Origin: an uncultured Barnesiella sp.
Lineage (GTDB): Bacteria > Bacteroidota > Bacteroidia > Bacteroidales > Barnesiellaceae_A
NCBI GenBank assembly: GCA_904502265.1
Contig: CAJGDT010000119.1
Span: 1 to 5,446, forward strand
Reading direction: 5' to 3'
Length of the DNA stretch: 5,446 bases
Shown here piece by piece: positions 5,355-5,446 of this stretch. How positions within the stretch are numbered: position 1 is the stretch's first letter; the number at the start of each line of letters is the position of its first letter. The position numbers were made by a program, and so were the translations under genes. Below the pieces are notes generated by a model, which was not told where the DNA came from, made no database searches, and worked only from the letters and a program-made list of their open reading frames with translations.

Positions 5355-5446
5355 ATGAGACAAAGAATATTGATATTAAGCCTTGCCTTTATAATGGCGA
5401 TAGGATTTGTTTCGACCGTCGAGGCTCAGCGTAATGGTAGTGGTAG
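5355..5446 (+). CDS. N-terminus of a secreted protein (truncated by window end)
   Basis: Only the first 30 codons are present. They encode a clear signal peptide: Arg at positions 2 and 4, a hydrophobic core ILILSLAFIMAIGFVS (5-20), and a likely signal peptidase I site after VEA (22-24), followed by QRNGSG. There is no lipobox cysteine in the visible part, so the mature protein should be periplasmic or in the outer membrane. The start ATG follows an A-rich leader (CTACAAAAACAGAATATT), as at other genes here. Upstream (5278-5354) I see no convincing TAnnTTTG element. The family cannot be told from this fragment. Confidence 0.75.
   Translation, partial: MRQRILILSLAFIMAIGFVSTVEAQRNGSG

Overview
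The window looks like chromosomal DNA from a member of the Bacteroidetes, most probably the order Bacteroidales. The evidence is the promoters, which carry the Bacteroidetes -7 element TAnnTTTG rather than TATAAT; start codons preceded by A-rich leaders without a Shine-Dalgarno sequence; and protein sequences of Bacteroidales type (SIMPL-domain protein, YraN, stand-alone biotin ligase, PyrH, Frr). Genus and species cannot be fixed from the sequence alone.

Layout. Bases 1-80 are the 3' end of a 5S rRNA gene and the terminator of a ribosomal RNA operon that enters from the left. Bases 81-193 hold nothing recognisable. From 194 to 1495 a two-gene operon runs leftward towards the rRNA operon: a membrane-anchored SIMPL-domain protein, then a 173-residue acidic protein of unknown function, ending in a strong terminator hairpin. 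A short divergent promoter region (about 1500-1604) separates it from a rightward operon: yraN (nuclease-fold protein), a possible 22-codon small ORF, and birA (biotin protein ligase). birA overlaps by 8 bp, tail to tail, the end of a leftward gene for an exported TPR-like protein (2791-3663). A second divergent promoter region (3664-3888) then drives the rightward pair pyrH (UMP kinase) and frr (ribosome recycling factor), which is closed by two hairpins, the second a clear terminator. The window ends in the first 30 codons of a secreted protein.

How the genes work together. Most of the content is housekeeping: ribosome synthesis and recycling (5S rRNA, frr), pyrimidine nucleotide supply (pyrH) and biotin attachment to carboxylases (birA). 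The pyrH-frr pairing is ancient and widespread; here it is separate from rpsB-tsf, with which it is often grouped, and has its own near-perfect promoter. The two leftward units encode cell-envelope or unknown proteins.

I see no mobile element, CRISPR array, defence system, toxin-antitoxin pair or prophage, and no convincing new multi-gene system. The points most worth a second look are the 22-codon ORF packed between yraN and birA, and a 9-bp hairpin at the predicted 5' end of the pyrH mRNA.
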